Below, in pieces: positions 52,185 to 60,226 of a stretch of 64,000 bases of DNA. The DNA is from CAZTAO01 sp964611645 (lineage in GTDB: Bacteria > Armatimonadota > UBA5829), in NCBI GenBank assembly GCA_964611645.1, contig CAZTAO010000001.1, positions 1 through 64,000 of the forward strand, given 5' to 3'. The notes beneath the pieces were generated by a model that worked only from the letters and a program-made list of their open reading frames with translations, searched no databases and had not been told where the DNA came from. Each line of letters opens with the position of its first letter. The stretch's first letter is position 1. The position numbers were made by a program, and so were the translations under genes.

Positions 52185-53921
52185 ATGCTCAACAAGTTCT
52201 CTCTCGGAGTAAACTACTGGCCCAGGAAGACCGGCGTTCGGATATGGAAGGACTTCAACGCCGCCGACATAGACGCCGACTTCAAAGCTTTGGCGAGTGT
52301 GGGGGTAGATACCGTCCGCATGTTCCTGCTGTGGGAGGATTTCCAGAACATCCGGGAGTTTCGCACGGGAGCCTGGGACCAGGACATACCTTTCGACGTC
52401 CGCCTGGCCGATTGGAGCCACACGCTTCTTGAGCGGAGTCGAAACACACGTCACCCTGAACTTGTTTCAGGGTCTCCTCTGCCTGTTGACCTGCGCAAAG
52501 TAGAGCTTTTTGATCAAGTCATAGACATAGCTAAACAAAACGGGCTGCGTCTCATCCCCACGCTGTTCACTATGTGGATGAGCGGCATCGACTTCGACCC
52601 GGACTTCCGCCAGGGCCGAAACATCTTCGCCGACCCCACAATGCTGCGGTACCAGACCTATTACGCCCGCTTCTTTGCCCAGAGGTACTGCGATGAGGAG
52701 CAGATAGTCGCCTGGGACCTGGCCAATGAGCAGAACTGCGCGATGACCTGCCCTAGCCGCGATGCCGGCTGGCTCTGGACCCACACCATTACTTCTGAAC
52801 TCAAACGCTGGGATAAGAACCATCCAGTCACATCCGGTATGCACTGCCTGGACAACACTCCCGGAGGCAAGTCCGGCTTTGCTATCACGGATGTGGCGGA
52901 GTGCTGTGACTTCACCTGCGTCCACCCTTACCCGTATTTCTTCCCAAGGGAGTGCCCCGACCGCTTCGACAACATCCGCACCAGCTACCTCGCCGCTTTT
53001 CAGAACAGGCTCTACGAAGGCATCGGCGGCAAGCCGGTGATGGCGGAGGAGTTCGGGACGCTTGGGATGAGCGCGGTGGGTGAGGAGATAGCGGCGGAGT
53101 ATGTTCGGACAATCCTTCACCGCCTCTACGAAGTCGGCAGCCTGGGCGCGCTGTGGTGGTGCGGGTTTGATTTCGATTGCCGCTGCGACCCGCCTTATGA
53201 ATACTGCCCGATGGAGGGGAGTTTGGGGCTATTCAACAAAGACGGCTCGCCAAATCTGGTCGGCCAGGAGTTCCGCAAGTTTGCCGCGTTCCTGGATGAA
53301 AAGGGCGGAAAGCGCGTGTTGCCTTCCGTGCCGTCCACTGCGATTGTGCTCCCAAAGCGTGAGGAAAACCAGCCGGTGCTGTTCAACTCATACATTCTTG
53401 GCTCTATGGCAGGCCTGGACTGCGGCATCTATCCGATTATGGAGGCCCTGAAAGATCGCCACCTGCTCATCTTCCCCTGCCTCGGGCATCAGGGCTTGTG
53501 GGCAAGCGAGATCGACCTCGTGCGGGAGTGGGTTGCTAAAGGCGGGGTTGCCTGCTTTACATATAACGGCATGCAGTTCCCCGAGCAGAACCAGTTCTTC
53601 GGCATCAAAACCCTCACCCGCCAGAAGGACCCCGCAGGCTCCGTCAAAGGCAAGTTTATCGCGGGCCCGGATGGGATCAAAGGCAGCGAGTTCAAGTATC
53701 AGCGCAGCGGGAGTTGGCGACTGGTCATAGAACCCACAACCTCAGAGGTCATCGCAGTAGACAACGCAGGCAATCCCCTCATCCTCCAAAACGACTACGG
53801 CGATGGCAAAGCAATCCTGATCACCGAACCCCTGGAGCTATACCTGTCAGCAATGCCAGACGCCCTGCCGGAGTGCAATATGCAGGTGGTATACGAGTAT
53901 CTGAGGAGTTTGATGGTGTGA
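52185..53921 (+). CDS. Clan GH-A glycosidase (GH5-like) with C-terminal amidotransferase-like fold
   Basis: A 578-residue protein without a signal peptide. The barrel starts at GVNYWPRKTGVRIW; acid/base E182 in WDLANEQNCAM and nucleophile E289 in KPVMAEEFGTLG give a complete GH-A pair. Residues ~390-500 look like a flavodoxin/GATase-type domain (SEIDLVREWVAKGGVACFTYNG), as in beta-galactosidase-type enzymes. Residues 81-100 (from LLERS through LVSGSPLP) are encoded by dispersed palindromic repeats and look inserted between WSHT and VDLRKVELFD. Specificity may be mannanase- or galactosidase-like. Confidence 0.75.
   Translation: MLNKFSLGVNYWPRKTGVRIWKDFNAADIDADFKALASVGVDTVRMFLLWEDFQNIREFRTGAWDQDIPFDVRLADWSHTLLERSRNTRHPELVSGSPLPVDLRKVELFDQVIDIAKQNGLRLIPTLFTMWMSGIDFDPDFRQGRNIFADPTMLRYQTYYARFFAQRYCDEEQIVAWDLANEQNCAMTCPSRDAGWLWTHTITSELKRWDKNHPVTSGMHCLDNTPGGKSGFAITDVAECCDFTCVHPYPYFFPRECPDRFDNIRTSYLAAFQNRLYEGIGGKPVMAEEFGTLGMSAVGEEIAAEYVRTILHRLYEVGSLGALWWCGFDFDCRCDPPYEYCPMEGSLGLFNKDGSPNLVGQEFRKFAAFLDEKGGKRVLPSVPSTAIVLPKREENQPVLFNSYILGSMAGLDCGIYPIMEALKDRHLLIFPCLGHQGLWASEIDLVREWVAKGGVACFTYNGMQFPEQNQFFGIKTLTRQKDPAGSVKGKFIAGPDGIKGSEFKYQRSGSWRLVIEPTTSEVIAVDNAGNPLILQNDYGDGKAILITEPLELYLSAMPDALPECNMQVVYEYLRSLMV
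52423..52485. repeat. Dispersed palindromic repeat B arm plus CCCTGAA hairpin, in frame inside a GH5-like gene
   Basis: TTGAGCGGAGTCGAAA (52429-52444) is identical to the right arm at 32487-32502. It is followed by ACCCTGAA...TTCAGGGT, an 8-bp hairpin at 52453-52472. The element keeps the reading frame. Confidence 0.75.
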
Positions 53922-53968
53922 TGGTTTGAGAGGCGGATGGTCTGAGATTCGTGGACCCAAGTGCGCTA

Positions 53969-54058
53969 ACTTCTCCCTCTCCCTCGCGCGGGAGAGGCGT
54001 TGCCCGAAAGCAGCCCCTAGCGGAGCGCGGCTGCGAAAGGGGTCGGGGTGAGGGGCGT
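53969..54058. repeat. Dispersed palindromic repeat A, copy 4 (expanded loop)
   Basis: CTTCTCCCTCTCCC with GGGAGAGG about 6 bases later, then a ~45-base insertion, then GGTCGGGGTGAGGGG. It lies in the convergent gap between the GH5-like gene and the zinc-ribbon gene. Confidence 0.65.
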
Positions 54059-54066
54059 CTGTAGGT

Positions 54067-54252
54067 CTAGCCTCTAGTCTCTTGCTTCTGACCTCTGGAA
54101 CCCGCCGCCGCACAATTCCTAGTGCAGCCTTCGCACCCACTCTTGCACAGCGCCGCTCCGCACCTGGGGCAGGTAAAAGCGGGGAGCTTGTTGTACTTGG
54201 CTCCACAGTTGCCGCAGACTATCTCGCCGGTGTTCGGTTTCTTCTCGTCCAC
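54067..54252 (-). CDS. Small zinc-ribbon protein at the end of the feo operon
   Basis: A 61-residue protein starting at GTG with GAGG about 8 bases upstream. Cys pairs C13-x2-C16 (CGNC) and C28-x2-C31 (CPRC) form a zinc-ribbon, and a Cys-rich tail CKSGCEGCTRNC follows. Only 10 bases separate it from feoB, so it is co-transcribed. Small Cys-rich proteins often follow feoB, some called FeoC-like; this one lacks a clear winged helix, so its role (iron sensing, redox, or FeoB partner) is inference. Confidence 0.65.
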   Translation of the reverse strand: MDEKKPNTGEIVCGNCGAKYNKLPAFTCPRCGAALCKSGCEGCTRNCAAAGSRGQKQETRG

Positions 54253-54262
54253 TATATCAACC

Positions 54263-56122
54263 TCACCGTATGATTATCTGCGAGACTATTCCGCCAATCA
54301 GGAACGCAGCCACCCAGGAGCCAAACCAGATATACGCCGCTTCCTTCCAACTCCGCTCTTTGAACAGTATCACCACCGAAGCTATGCAGGGCACGAACAG
54401 CGTCACCGCAATCAGCGCAACCAGCGTCTGCGGGGCGGTGAGCGACATATCGGCAAACCCGGCGGCGCCGAAGTCTCTGCGGACCATTCCCATCACGAAT
54501 GCGTTGGCCGCTTCCTTGGGCAGTTGAAGCCAGCCGGTGGTCAGCGGAGCGAACGCGTTTTGCCAACTCTTCAGCAGGCCCGTCACCTGCATCAACCCCA
54601 CCAGGAACGACCCCACAAAGAACCACACGTAGGCTTCCTTCATGAAGAACGTCACCCTTGTGGCGGTCTTGCGGAGAATGTTCTCGATCCGGGGCAGCCG
54701 CATGGGAGGCAGGTCGATCAGCAGGGTGGAAGACTCTCCCGGCAGCACGCGGTGGAGCACCGTCCCAACCAACACCAGGCATGTTCCGATGATTGCAATA
54801 TAGGCCAGCGCGTATCCCGGCCCAATCCGCCCCAGCAGCAGGGCGATTATTCCCAACTGCGCGGAGCAGGGGATGGCGAAGTTCAGAACGGCGGTCGCGA
54901 TGGTCTTCTCGCGCTGCGTGCTGAGAAGTCGGGTTGTGACCGTCGCCATAGAAATGCACCCAAAGCCCAGAATAATGGGCACAACCGCTCTGCCATTCAG
55001 GCCGATGCCGTTGAGCGACCTGTCCGCCAGCGCCGCAAGCCTCGGAAGGTATCCGCTGTCCTCCAGAATCGAGAGAGCAAGGTAGAACCCCACCACCAAA
55101 GGCAGCAGCAGGCCCAGCAGGTATGTTATGGTCATTGTCAGCATGCCGAACTCCCCCGCCAACATCGTGCCAACCACTGAACCTTGCGGCACGAAGTGGA
55201 ATACGACCGCCCTCACTCCCGGCTCCCAGTATCCCTGCATCAGGGTCTTCTCGGTGAACCCAACCACCCCCTGGGCCACTACCACGCCCAGGATCTCATA
55301 CATCAGCGCGAGCACCAGGATCAGGATGGGGATGCCCGTCCAGGGGTTGATCACGGCCCGGCCAAACAGCGAGGCAAACCGGCGAACCGATGCCGACTCC
55401 CTCACCACCTGCTCCACAACCTCATTCACCCTTTGCCGCCGCCTGACATAGAGGTCCTCGCGGGAGTTCAGAGGCTCCACGCCGTGCCTTTCGGCTATGA
55501 CCTCGTCACCCTCCAGCACCATCAGGCTGTCTCTCGCCGACCCCACGCTTGGCAGGGGCTCGGCGATTTTGGCCTGAACGTAGGGGTCCATGGATCCCGG
55601 CCTTGCCTGCTCCAGGGCTGGCCTGAGCAGCTCGAGGCCCTTGCGCTTGACGGCCACAGTGGAGATAACCGGCACGCCGGTCAGTTCGGAGAGTTTCTGG
55701 TGGTCTATGGTAAGCCCGGCCTTGTCCGCTTCATCCATGAAATTCAGCGCGATCACCAATGGGATGCCCATATCGATCAACTGGAATGTGAGGAAGAGGT
55801 CGCGTTCGAGGTGGACTGCGTCTACTACATTTACAACAACATCTGCTTCGAGGATGACATCCCGGGCGACTCGCTCTTCATCGTTGAACGAAGATACCCC
55901 GTAGACGCCGGGGGTGTCCTGGACTATGTCGTCGCCGGACTTGCCGCTGGATATCTCAATTGTGGTGCCGGGGTAGTTGGAGACCTCGGCATAGACTCCG
56001 GTCAGGTAACCAAAGAACACAGACTTGCCGACATTTGGGTTGCCGGCCAGGACTATTCTCTTTCCGCATGGCTCTTCACCCGGCTGCGGGGCGCTGTTTG
56101 TTCCTTTGCACTCAACCGACAT
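54263..56122 (-). CDS. feoB: Ferrous iron transport protein B
   Basis: A 619-residue inner-membrane Fe(II) transporter with an N-terminal GTPase domain. G motifs are intact: G1 GNPNVGKS (27-34), G2 Thr in YPGTTIE (~53), G3 DTPG (69-72), G4 NFMD (127-130). The C-terminal ~350 residues hold the membrane core, including the Gate-type segments AVVPIILGFGCISMATV and CSAQLGIIALLLG. The ATG at 56122 lies 11 bases after the feoA stop; an in-frame extension to 56254 would cover feoA. Upstream feoA and fur and the downstream zinc-ribbon protein form one iron-uptake operon. Confidence 0.93.
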   Translation of the reverse strand: MSVECKGTNSAPQPGEEPCGKRIVLAGNPNVGKSVFFGYLTGVYAEVSNYPGTTIEISSGKSGDDIVQDTPGVYGVSSFNDEERVARDVILEADVVVNVVDAVHLERDLFLTFQLIDMGIPLVIALNFMDEADKAGLTIDHQKLSELTGVPVISTVAVKRKGLELLRPALEQARPGSMDPYVQAKIAEPLPSVGSARDSLMVLEGDEVIAERHGVEPLNSREDLYVRRRQRVNEVVEQVVRESASVRRFASLFGRAVINPWTGIPILILVLALMYEILGVVVAQGVVGFTEKTLMQGYWEPGVRAVVFHFVPQGSVVGTMLAGEFGMLTMTITYLLGLLLPLVVGFYLALSILEDSGYLPRLAALADRSLNGIGLNGRAVVPIILGFGCISMATVTTRLLSTQREKTIATAVLNFAIPCSAQLGIIALLLGRIGPGYALAYIAIIGTCLVLVGTVLHRVLPGESSTLLIDLPPMRLPRIENILRKTATRVTFFMKEAYVWFFVGSFLVGLMQVTGLLKSWQNAFAPLTTGWLQLPKEAANAFVMGMVRRDFGAAGFADMSLTAPQTLVALIAVTLFVPCIASVVILFKERSWKEAAYIWFGSWVAAFLIGGIVSQIIIR

Positions 56123-56133
56123 ATTCTGTATGT

Positions 56134-56352
56134 CTACCTGACTGTAATTCGTTTGGCCAACTTGCGGCCGACAGCGATTTCCTGCCTTTTGGATCGGAGA
56201 ACAACCGGCCCCAGCGGCAGCTTCTCGTGGCATATCACCTTGCTGCCTTCGCATATCCCCATTCTCATCAGCATGGATCTGCTGTGCGGGTCTGCAATAG
56301 ACAGTATTTCCATCTCAGATCCTCGTCTTGCCATATCAAGCGTCATTGCCAT
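56134..56352 (-). CDS. feoA: Ferrous iron transport protein A
   Basis: A 72-residue SH3-like protein, the usual FeoA size. Visible features: LDMARRGSEMEILSIA, MLMRMGICEGSKVICHEKLPLGPVVLRSKRQEIAVGRKLAKRITV. FeoA binds the cytoplasmic part of FeoB. The start is 56352 or the ATG two codons on (56346), which has GGGAG 7 bases upstream. An upstream TTG at 56382 is not used. Confidence 0.85.
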   Translation of the reverse strand: MAMTLDMARRGSEMEILSIADPHSRSMLMRMGICEGSKVICHEKLPLGPVVLRSKRQEIAVGRKLAKRITVR

Positions 56353-56407
56353 TCTCCCGTACTTCCTGCGACCCAGTCGCAACTGTTCTCAAAAAAAGAG
56401 AGTCACT

Positions 56408-56854
56408 CTAGTTAGCCACTCTGCAATCCGGACACACCGCGCTGACCTCGATCCGCATGGAGATCACTTCGCACGAAGTGTGCTTCCTGATCTCATTCTC
56501 AAGTCGGGTGACAGCGCCGGTGCGCAGTTCGACAATCTTGCCACACCGTGTGCACCCGATGTGCACATGGCTCCTGCCCTTCTTGAGTTCATAATGATGC
56601 TCAGACCCATCCAGGTGCAGCAGGTCTAGCTCTTCAACTATCCCGTGCTGCTTGAGCAGAGACAAGGTTCGATACACAGTAGCCCGGTCGATCCGGCTGT
56701 CCTGCTCCCGAGCCAGCCGCAGAAGGTCGCTCGCGTGCAGATGCTCCGACGCTCCCTCTATAACATCCAGAAGAATACGCCTCTGCCGCGTAAGCCGCAC
56801 TCCCTCATCGGAGAGCTTCTCTGCCAAGACTGAGTTCTTACTACTAACCAACAT
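56408..56854 (-). CDS. fur: Fur-family transcriptional regulator
   Basis: A 148-residue metal-dependent repressor. The winged-helix part carries RLTRQRRILLDVIE and the recognition helix DRATVYRTLSLL. The metal-binding half has HHYEL, HVHIGC and two structural zinc pairs, C101-x2-C104 (CTRC) and C141-x2-C144 (CPDC). It heads the feo operon, so it likely controls iron uptake and itself. The 55-base gap to feoA contains an imperfect palindrome around GCGACTGGGTCGC. A Zur or PerR role is possible, but position favours iron. Confidence 0.88.
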   Translation of the reverse strand: MLVSSKNSVLAEKLSDEGVRLTRQRRILLDVIEGASEHLHASDLLRLAREQDSRIDRATVYRTLSLLKQHGIVEELDLLHLDGSEHHYELKKGRSHVHIGCTRCGKIVELRTGAVTRLENEIRKHTSCEVISMRIEVSAVCPDCRVAN

Positions 56855-56888
56855 AACCACTACCTGCGACTGTGTTGCATCTACATAT

Positions 56889-56918
56889 ATACTACCCTGA
56901 TTCCCGCAGGAATGTCAA
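56889..56918 (-). promoter_or_regulatory. Promoter of the fur-feoAB operon with palindromic spacer
   Basis: On the minus strand TTGACA (56913-56918), 18-base spacer, TAGTAT (56889-56894). The spacer contains the palindrome-like TTCCTGCGGGAA, a candidate operator placed between -35 and -10. Confidence 0.6.
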
Positions 56919-56945
56919 CACTTTATTGCTATTGCGTTCACTATT

Positions 56946-57019
56946 GTCTTGAACACGATTCTCCAGACAAGCGGATGGGCAGGACAGCCCGTCGTGAAAC
57001 CAGAGCCATCCTGCCCATC
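56946..57019. terminator. Dispersed repeat D, copy 2, with an 11-bp hairpin after the propeller gene
   Basis: GTCTTGAACACGATT (56946-56960) then GATGGGCAGGA (56974-56984) pairing with TCCTGCCCATC (57009-57019). It lies 33 bases beyond the stop of the minus-strand propeller gene, so it can act as its terminator; there is no T-run. Confidence 0.5.
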
Positions 57020-57051
57020 ATTGTCTCCGATAAATCTTGTTCAGACAGTCC

Positions 57052-60012
57052 CTACTGCCCCCGGATATACCCCCGCAGCCTCCAGCCGGAGTTCAGCAAC
57101 TCGTTGTCCCGACAATACATCCGCTCGCCCAGCAGGACTCCGACCAGCGCCGGCTTGAGGGTGATGTACCAGTCGATGATCAGGGTGTTGGAGCCGCTTG
57201 GAGTGACTGTGGTTTCTTCCACATCGACCGTACACTGGCTGTTTTCCAGATCTACAGCAGTCCCCGGAGCATAGCCCGTGCCCCAACTGGTGTGGGCGTC
57301 ATTTCTCAGGAAGACCTTGTTCTGCTTCTGGTCGTACAATACGCAGACAGCATTGGCCAGGCTGCCGGTCTGTCCTAGCTGGAGGTAGCACAGGTAGATG
57401 TCGCCATGCCCGTTCAGGTCCGAGTATCGTGTTGTGAAGACCTGGGGCAGTCCGCAAGTCACCCTCCCGCTGGATGGGGTAACGCTGTCGGCGGTCGGCG
57501 CGAGCGGGGTGAAGTGGGTGCCCGTCTTCTTCCAGCCGTCATGCAAGCCTGCGGCGTCGGTCACGTACATCCAACTGCACAGGTTCATTCCTGCCATCGA
57601 AGGCTTAAGCACAAATGACCAACTCACGAAAGCCTCGCTGCCATCCGCGGTTGCCGTGGAGTTCCCTATGTGTACGATGCACTGGCTGTTCTCAAGAGTA
57701 ACGTCGGTCCCGGGAGCAAAGCCTGTCCCCCAACTGGTATTGGCGTCGTTCTTTAGGTAGATTCTGTTGGATATCTTGTCGTAATACAGGAACACCGCGT
57801 TGGCCTGACTGAATCCCTCGCAGACCAGAAGGTAGCATCTTTGTATGTCGTCGTTGCCATTGGGGTCGGAGTATATGCTGTTGAGCCATACTTGGGTGTC
57901 TATGGGCAGGACTTCGTCGTCCGGTGCTATGCTTACCACCTGCGGCCTCACGTTGTAGTATATGCCCATCCGCTCCCAGCCGTCGATGAGGCCGGCAATG
58001 TCCTGTACGTACATATATGCGTTCAGGTTCTTTGCCGAGTGTGCGGCCTTGAGTCTTATCCGCCAGTTGACGGTCAGTTCGTTGATGCCATCGATCACTG
58101 TTACCTGGTTGACATACACAGAGCACTGGCTGTTCTCAAGAATGATGTCGGCCCCCGGCGCATAGCCGGTTCCCCAACTGGTATTAGCATCGTTCTTCAG
58201 GTAGACACGGTTGGCCACGTGGTCGTAGTACAGGAACGCAGCATTGGATTGCCCCAGCGAATCGTTTATGAGCAGATATCCCCGCCGGATGTCTGCGCAG
58301 CCTCCCAGGTCGGAGTAGACTGTCTGGATGCTGAACGATGCCCCGCCAGGAAGAGTGCCTACGGAGGGTGAAACGCTGACATTGTGGGGATAGGGATCGT
58401 AGGTCACGGTGTTGTCGGCGCTGGTCGAGGCTTGGTTCGGGTTACCAGCTTCGTCGTGCGCCACACCTGCGCTGACGGATGCGAGCACCGTGCCGCCGGC
58501 GGTCATACCTGTCACAGCTACGGTAAAGACCGTCCCTCCTCCGGTGACTGTCGCCGTGGTGGCGCCTGCCGTCCCGGTCAGGGTCACATCGCCCGTCGCG
58601 AAGTCGGAAACGGGCTCGCTGAAGACCACCCTGAAGTTAACGGGTGAGTTGACGGTCGGATCCGGCTGTGTGGGCGCCTGGTCGATGGTCACCGACGGCC
58701 CCACGCTGTCAGTCTCTCTGGCAAACACGTCTTGTGTGCCGTTGTCATCGTCAGGAACGAGGTTCGAGGCGTCTGAGCCAAACACCGCGTGCGCGCCGTC
58801 CGCACTGATCAATGCGGAATTGCTGACTTCGTTGCTTTGTTCCCCGGCGGAGTTGACGGACACCCGCTCGACTGTCCCCGTGAGTCTATCGCAGGCAAAG
58901 ATGTCACGGCAGTCGTTTGTGTCGTATTCAACCAGGTTCGACGCGTATGATGTATACACTACGTGCCTGCCGTCCCCGCTGATGGATGGTTTGAAACTCA
59001 CGCTATTTCCCTCTTCCCCGCTGGACGAGAGGGAGACGCGTTCGGTGCTTGCCTTGTCCCTGTTACGAACAAACACATCGCCCGTCGAGTTCGTGTCGTT
59101 GGGCACAAGGTTGCTCGAACTGGAGGAGAAGGCGACGTACATCCCATCGGCGCTGATGGAGGGGTCTTCGGAGGTCGAGCTTCCCTGGACTCCGTCAGAC
59201 GATACCGAGACACGTTCGGTAAGGCCGTTCTTGCGGTTGTGGACAAAGACATCCGGCCGGTCGTTGGTGTCGTCGACAACCAAATTGGTCGCCCAGGATG
59301 TGAACGCCACGCACATGCCGTCCGCGCTGATGACGGCCGTGATGCTGCCATCATCCTGCTCTGCCCCCGCGGAGGTGACCGATACACGCTCCGTTGTTCC
59401 GTCTTTGCGGTCGCGAACGAATGTATCCACGCTGGAGTTCGTGTCACCTGCGACGAGGTTGGAGGCTGCGGAGCAGAACGCGACGAACCTGCCGTCCGCG
59501 CTGATCGAGGTCATCATAGTGCTTTCGGCGTTTCCCTGTAATTCGCTTGAGGAAACGGAGACCCGCTCGGTTGTGTCTGTGTTACGGTCGCGCACGAATG
59601 TGTCCCGCTCAGCATTCGTGTCCCCGGCGACAAGGTTGGTTGCGTGTGAACTGAATGCCACATAGCGGCCATCGTAACTTATCGATGGGTTGTGGCAATC
59701 ATCGTTGCCCTGTTCGCCGGCTGACGAGACCGATACGCGCTCGGTGGTCCCGGTCTGCCTGTCGTGGACGAAAACATCGATAGATGCGTTTGTGTCGTCC
59801 GAGACAAGGTTGGCGGCGGCTGACACGAAAGCGACAAACCTGCCGTTCTCGCTGGTCACCGGAGAGAAACTGGCGCCCTTTCCCTGGTCTCCGTCGGATG
59901 AGACGGACACCCGCTCGGTAACCGCCGCTGATGTGTGAGTGGAGGCCGAACACAGGAGGCCAAGAAGGAGGACCGCGAGCGCCCAGGTGAAGAGTCTGTT
60001 ACTGCTTTCCAT
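57052..60012 (-). CDS. Secreted seven-blade PD40 propeller protein with Ig-like and three repeated C-terminal modules
   Basis: A 986-residue exported protein; signal peptide MESSNRLFTWALAVLLLG, with AGGAGG about 10 bases before the ATG. Residues ~30-435 are seven ~58-residue TolB/PD40-type repeats, each with (T)ERVSVSS, SADGR-VAF, NLV-DTN and D-FV-DR words: one full seven-blade propeller. An Ig-like domain follows (~440-545; VNFRVVFSEPVSDFATGDVTL). Then come three copies of a ~145-residue module (~545-986) with the words LYYD, VYLKNDANTSWGTGYAPG, LENSQC and W-GW. No enzymatic motif or known cell-wall anchor is visible. A TTGACA promoter precedes it. Likely an outer-surface adhesin or binding protein. 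Confidence 0.75.
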   Translation of the reverse strand: MESSNRLFTWALAVLLLGLLCSASTHTSAAVTERVSVSSDGDQGKGASFSPVTSENGRFVAFVSAAANLVSDDTNASIDVFVHDRQTGTTERVSVSSAGEQGNDDCHNPSISYDGRYVAFSSHATNLVAGDTNAERDTFVRDRNTDTTERVSVSSSELQGNAESTMMTSISADGRFVAFCSAASNLVAGDTNSSVDTFVRDRKDGTTERVSVTSAGAEQDDGSITAVISADGMCVAFTSWATNLVVDDTNDRPDVFVHNRKNGLTERVSVSSDGVQGSSTSEDPSISADGMYVAFSSSSSNLVPNDTNSTGDVFVRNRDKASTERVSLSSSGEEGNSVSFKPSISGDGRHVVYTSYASNLVEYDTNDCRDIFACDRLTGTVERVSVNSAGEQSNEVSNSALISADGAHAVFGSDASNLVPDDDNGTQDVFARETDSVGPSVTIDQAPTQPDPTVNSPVNFRVVFSEPVSDFATGDVTLTGTAGATTATVTGGGTVFTVAVTGMTAGGTVLASVSAGVAHDEAGNPNQASTSADNTVTYDPYPHNVSVSPSVGTLPGGASFSIQTVYSDLGGCADIRRGYLLINDSLGQSNAAFLYYDHVANRVYLKNDANTSWGTGYAPGADIILENSQCSVYVNQVTVIDGINELTVNWRIRLKAAHSAKNLNAYMYVQDIAGLIDGWERMGIYYNVRPQVVSIAPDDEVLPIDTQVWLNSIYSDPNGNDDIQRCYLLVCEGFSQANAVFLYYDKISNRIYLKNDANTSWGTGFAPGTDVTLENSQCIVHIGNSTATADGSEAFVSWSFVLKPSMAGMNLCSWMYVTDAAGLHDGWKKTGTHFTPLAPTADSVTPSSGRVTCGLPQVFTTRYSDLNGHGDIYLCYLQLGQTGSLANAVCVLYDQKQNKVFLRNDAHTSWGTGYAPGTAVDLENSQCTVDVEETTVTPSGSNTLIIDWYITLKPALVGVLLGERMYCRDNELLNSGWRLRGYIRGQ

Positions 60013-60079
60013 CGCATACAACCTCCTCGAGTAGTGAGACTGCGCGAAGCTGATTACATCCTCTCGATACCGTAGAGGT

Positions 60080-60108
60080 AGTCTACCCCCGCCCAGGGGC
60101 TTTGTCAA
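60080..60108 (-). promoter_or_regulatory. Sigma-70 promoter of the propeller protein
   Basis: On the minus strand TTGACA (60103-60108), 17-base spacer, TAGACT (60080-60085), about 68 bases upstream of the start codon. Confidence 0.6.
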
Positions 60109-60120
60109 GATGGAAGTACA

Positions 60121-60194
60121 GTCTTGAACACGATTCCCCAGATTGCCGGATGGGCAGGATAGCCCTTTGCACACAAAGAGCTATCCTGCCCATC
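60121..60194. repeat. Dispersed repeat D, copy 3, with a 14-bp hairpin
   Basis: GTCTTGAACACGATT (60121-60135) and a perfect 14-bp stem GATGGGCAGGATAG (60149-60162) / CTATCCTGCCCATC (60181-60194). The layout matches 56946-57019 and together with the following module remnant forms a duplicated block. Confidence 0.7.
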
Positions 60195-60226
60195 GTTGGA
60201 TCCGAGAGATCTTGTTCAGACAGTCG

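Noticed and set aside
56353..56407. Fur box in the fur-feoA gap
   Set aside because: The palindrome there is GC-rich and imperfect and does not resemble the AT-rich Fur consensus.
54122..56629. Long plus-strand readings opposite feoB, feoA and fur
   Set aside because: All three minus-strand genes have clear family motifs; the antisense products have none.
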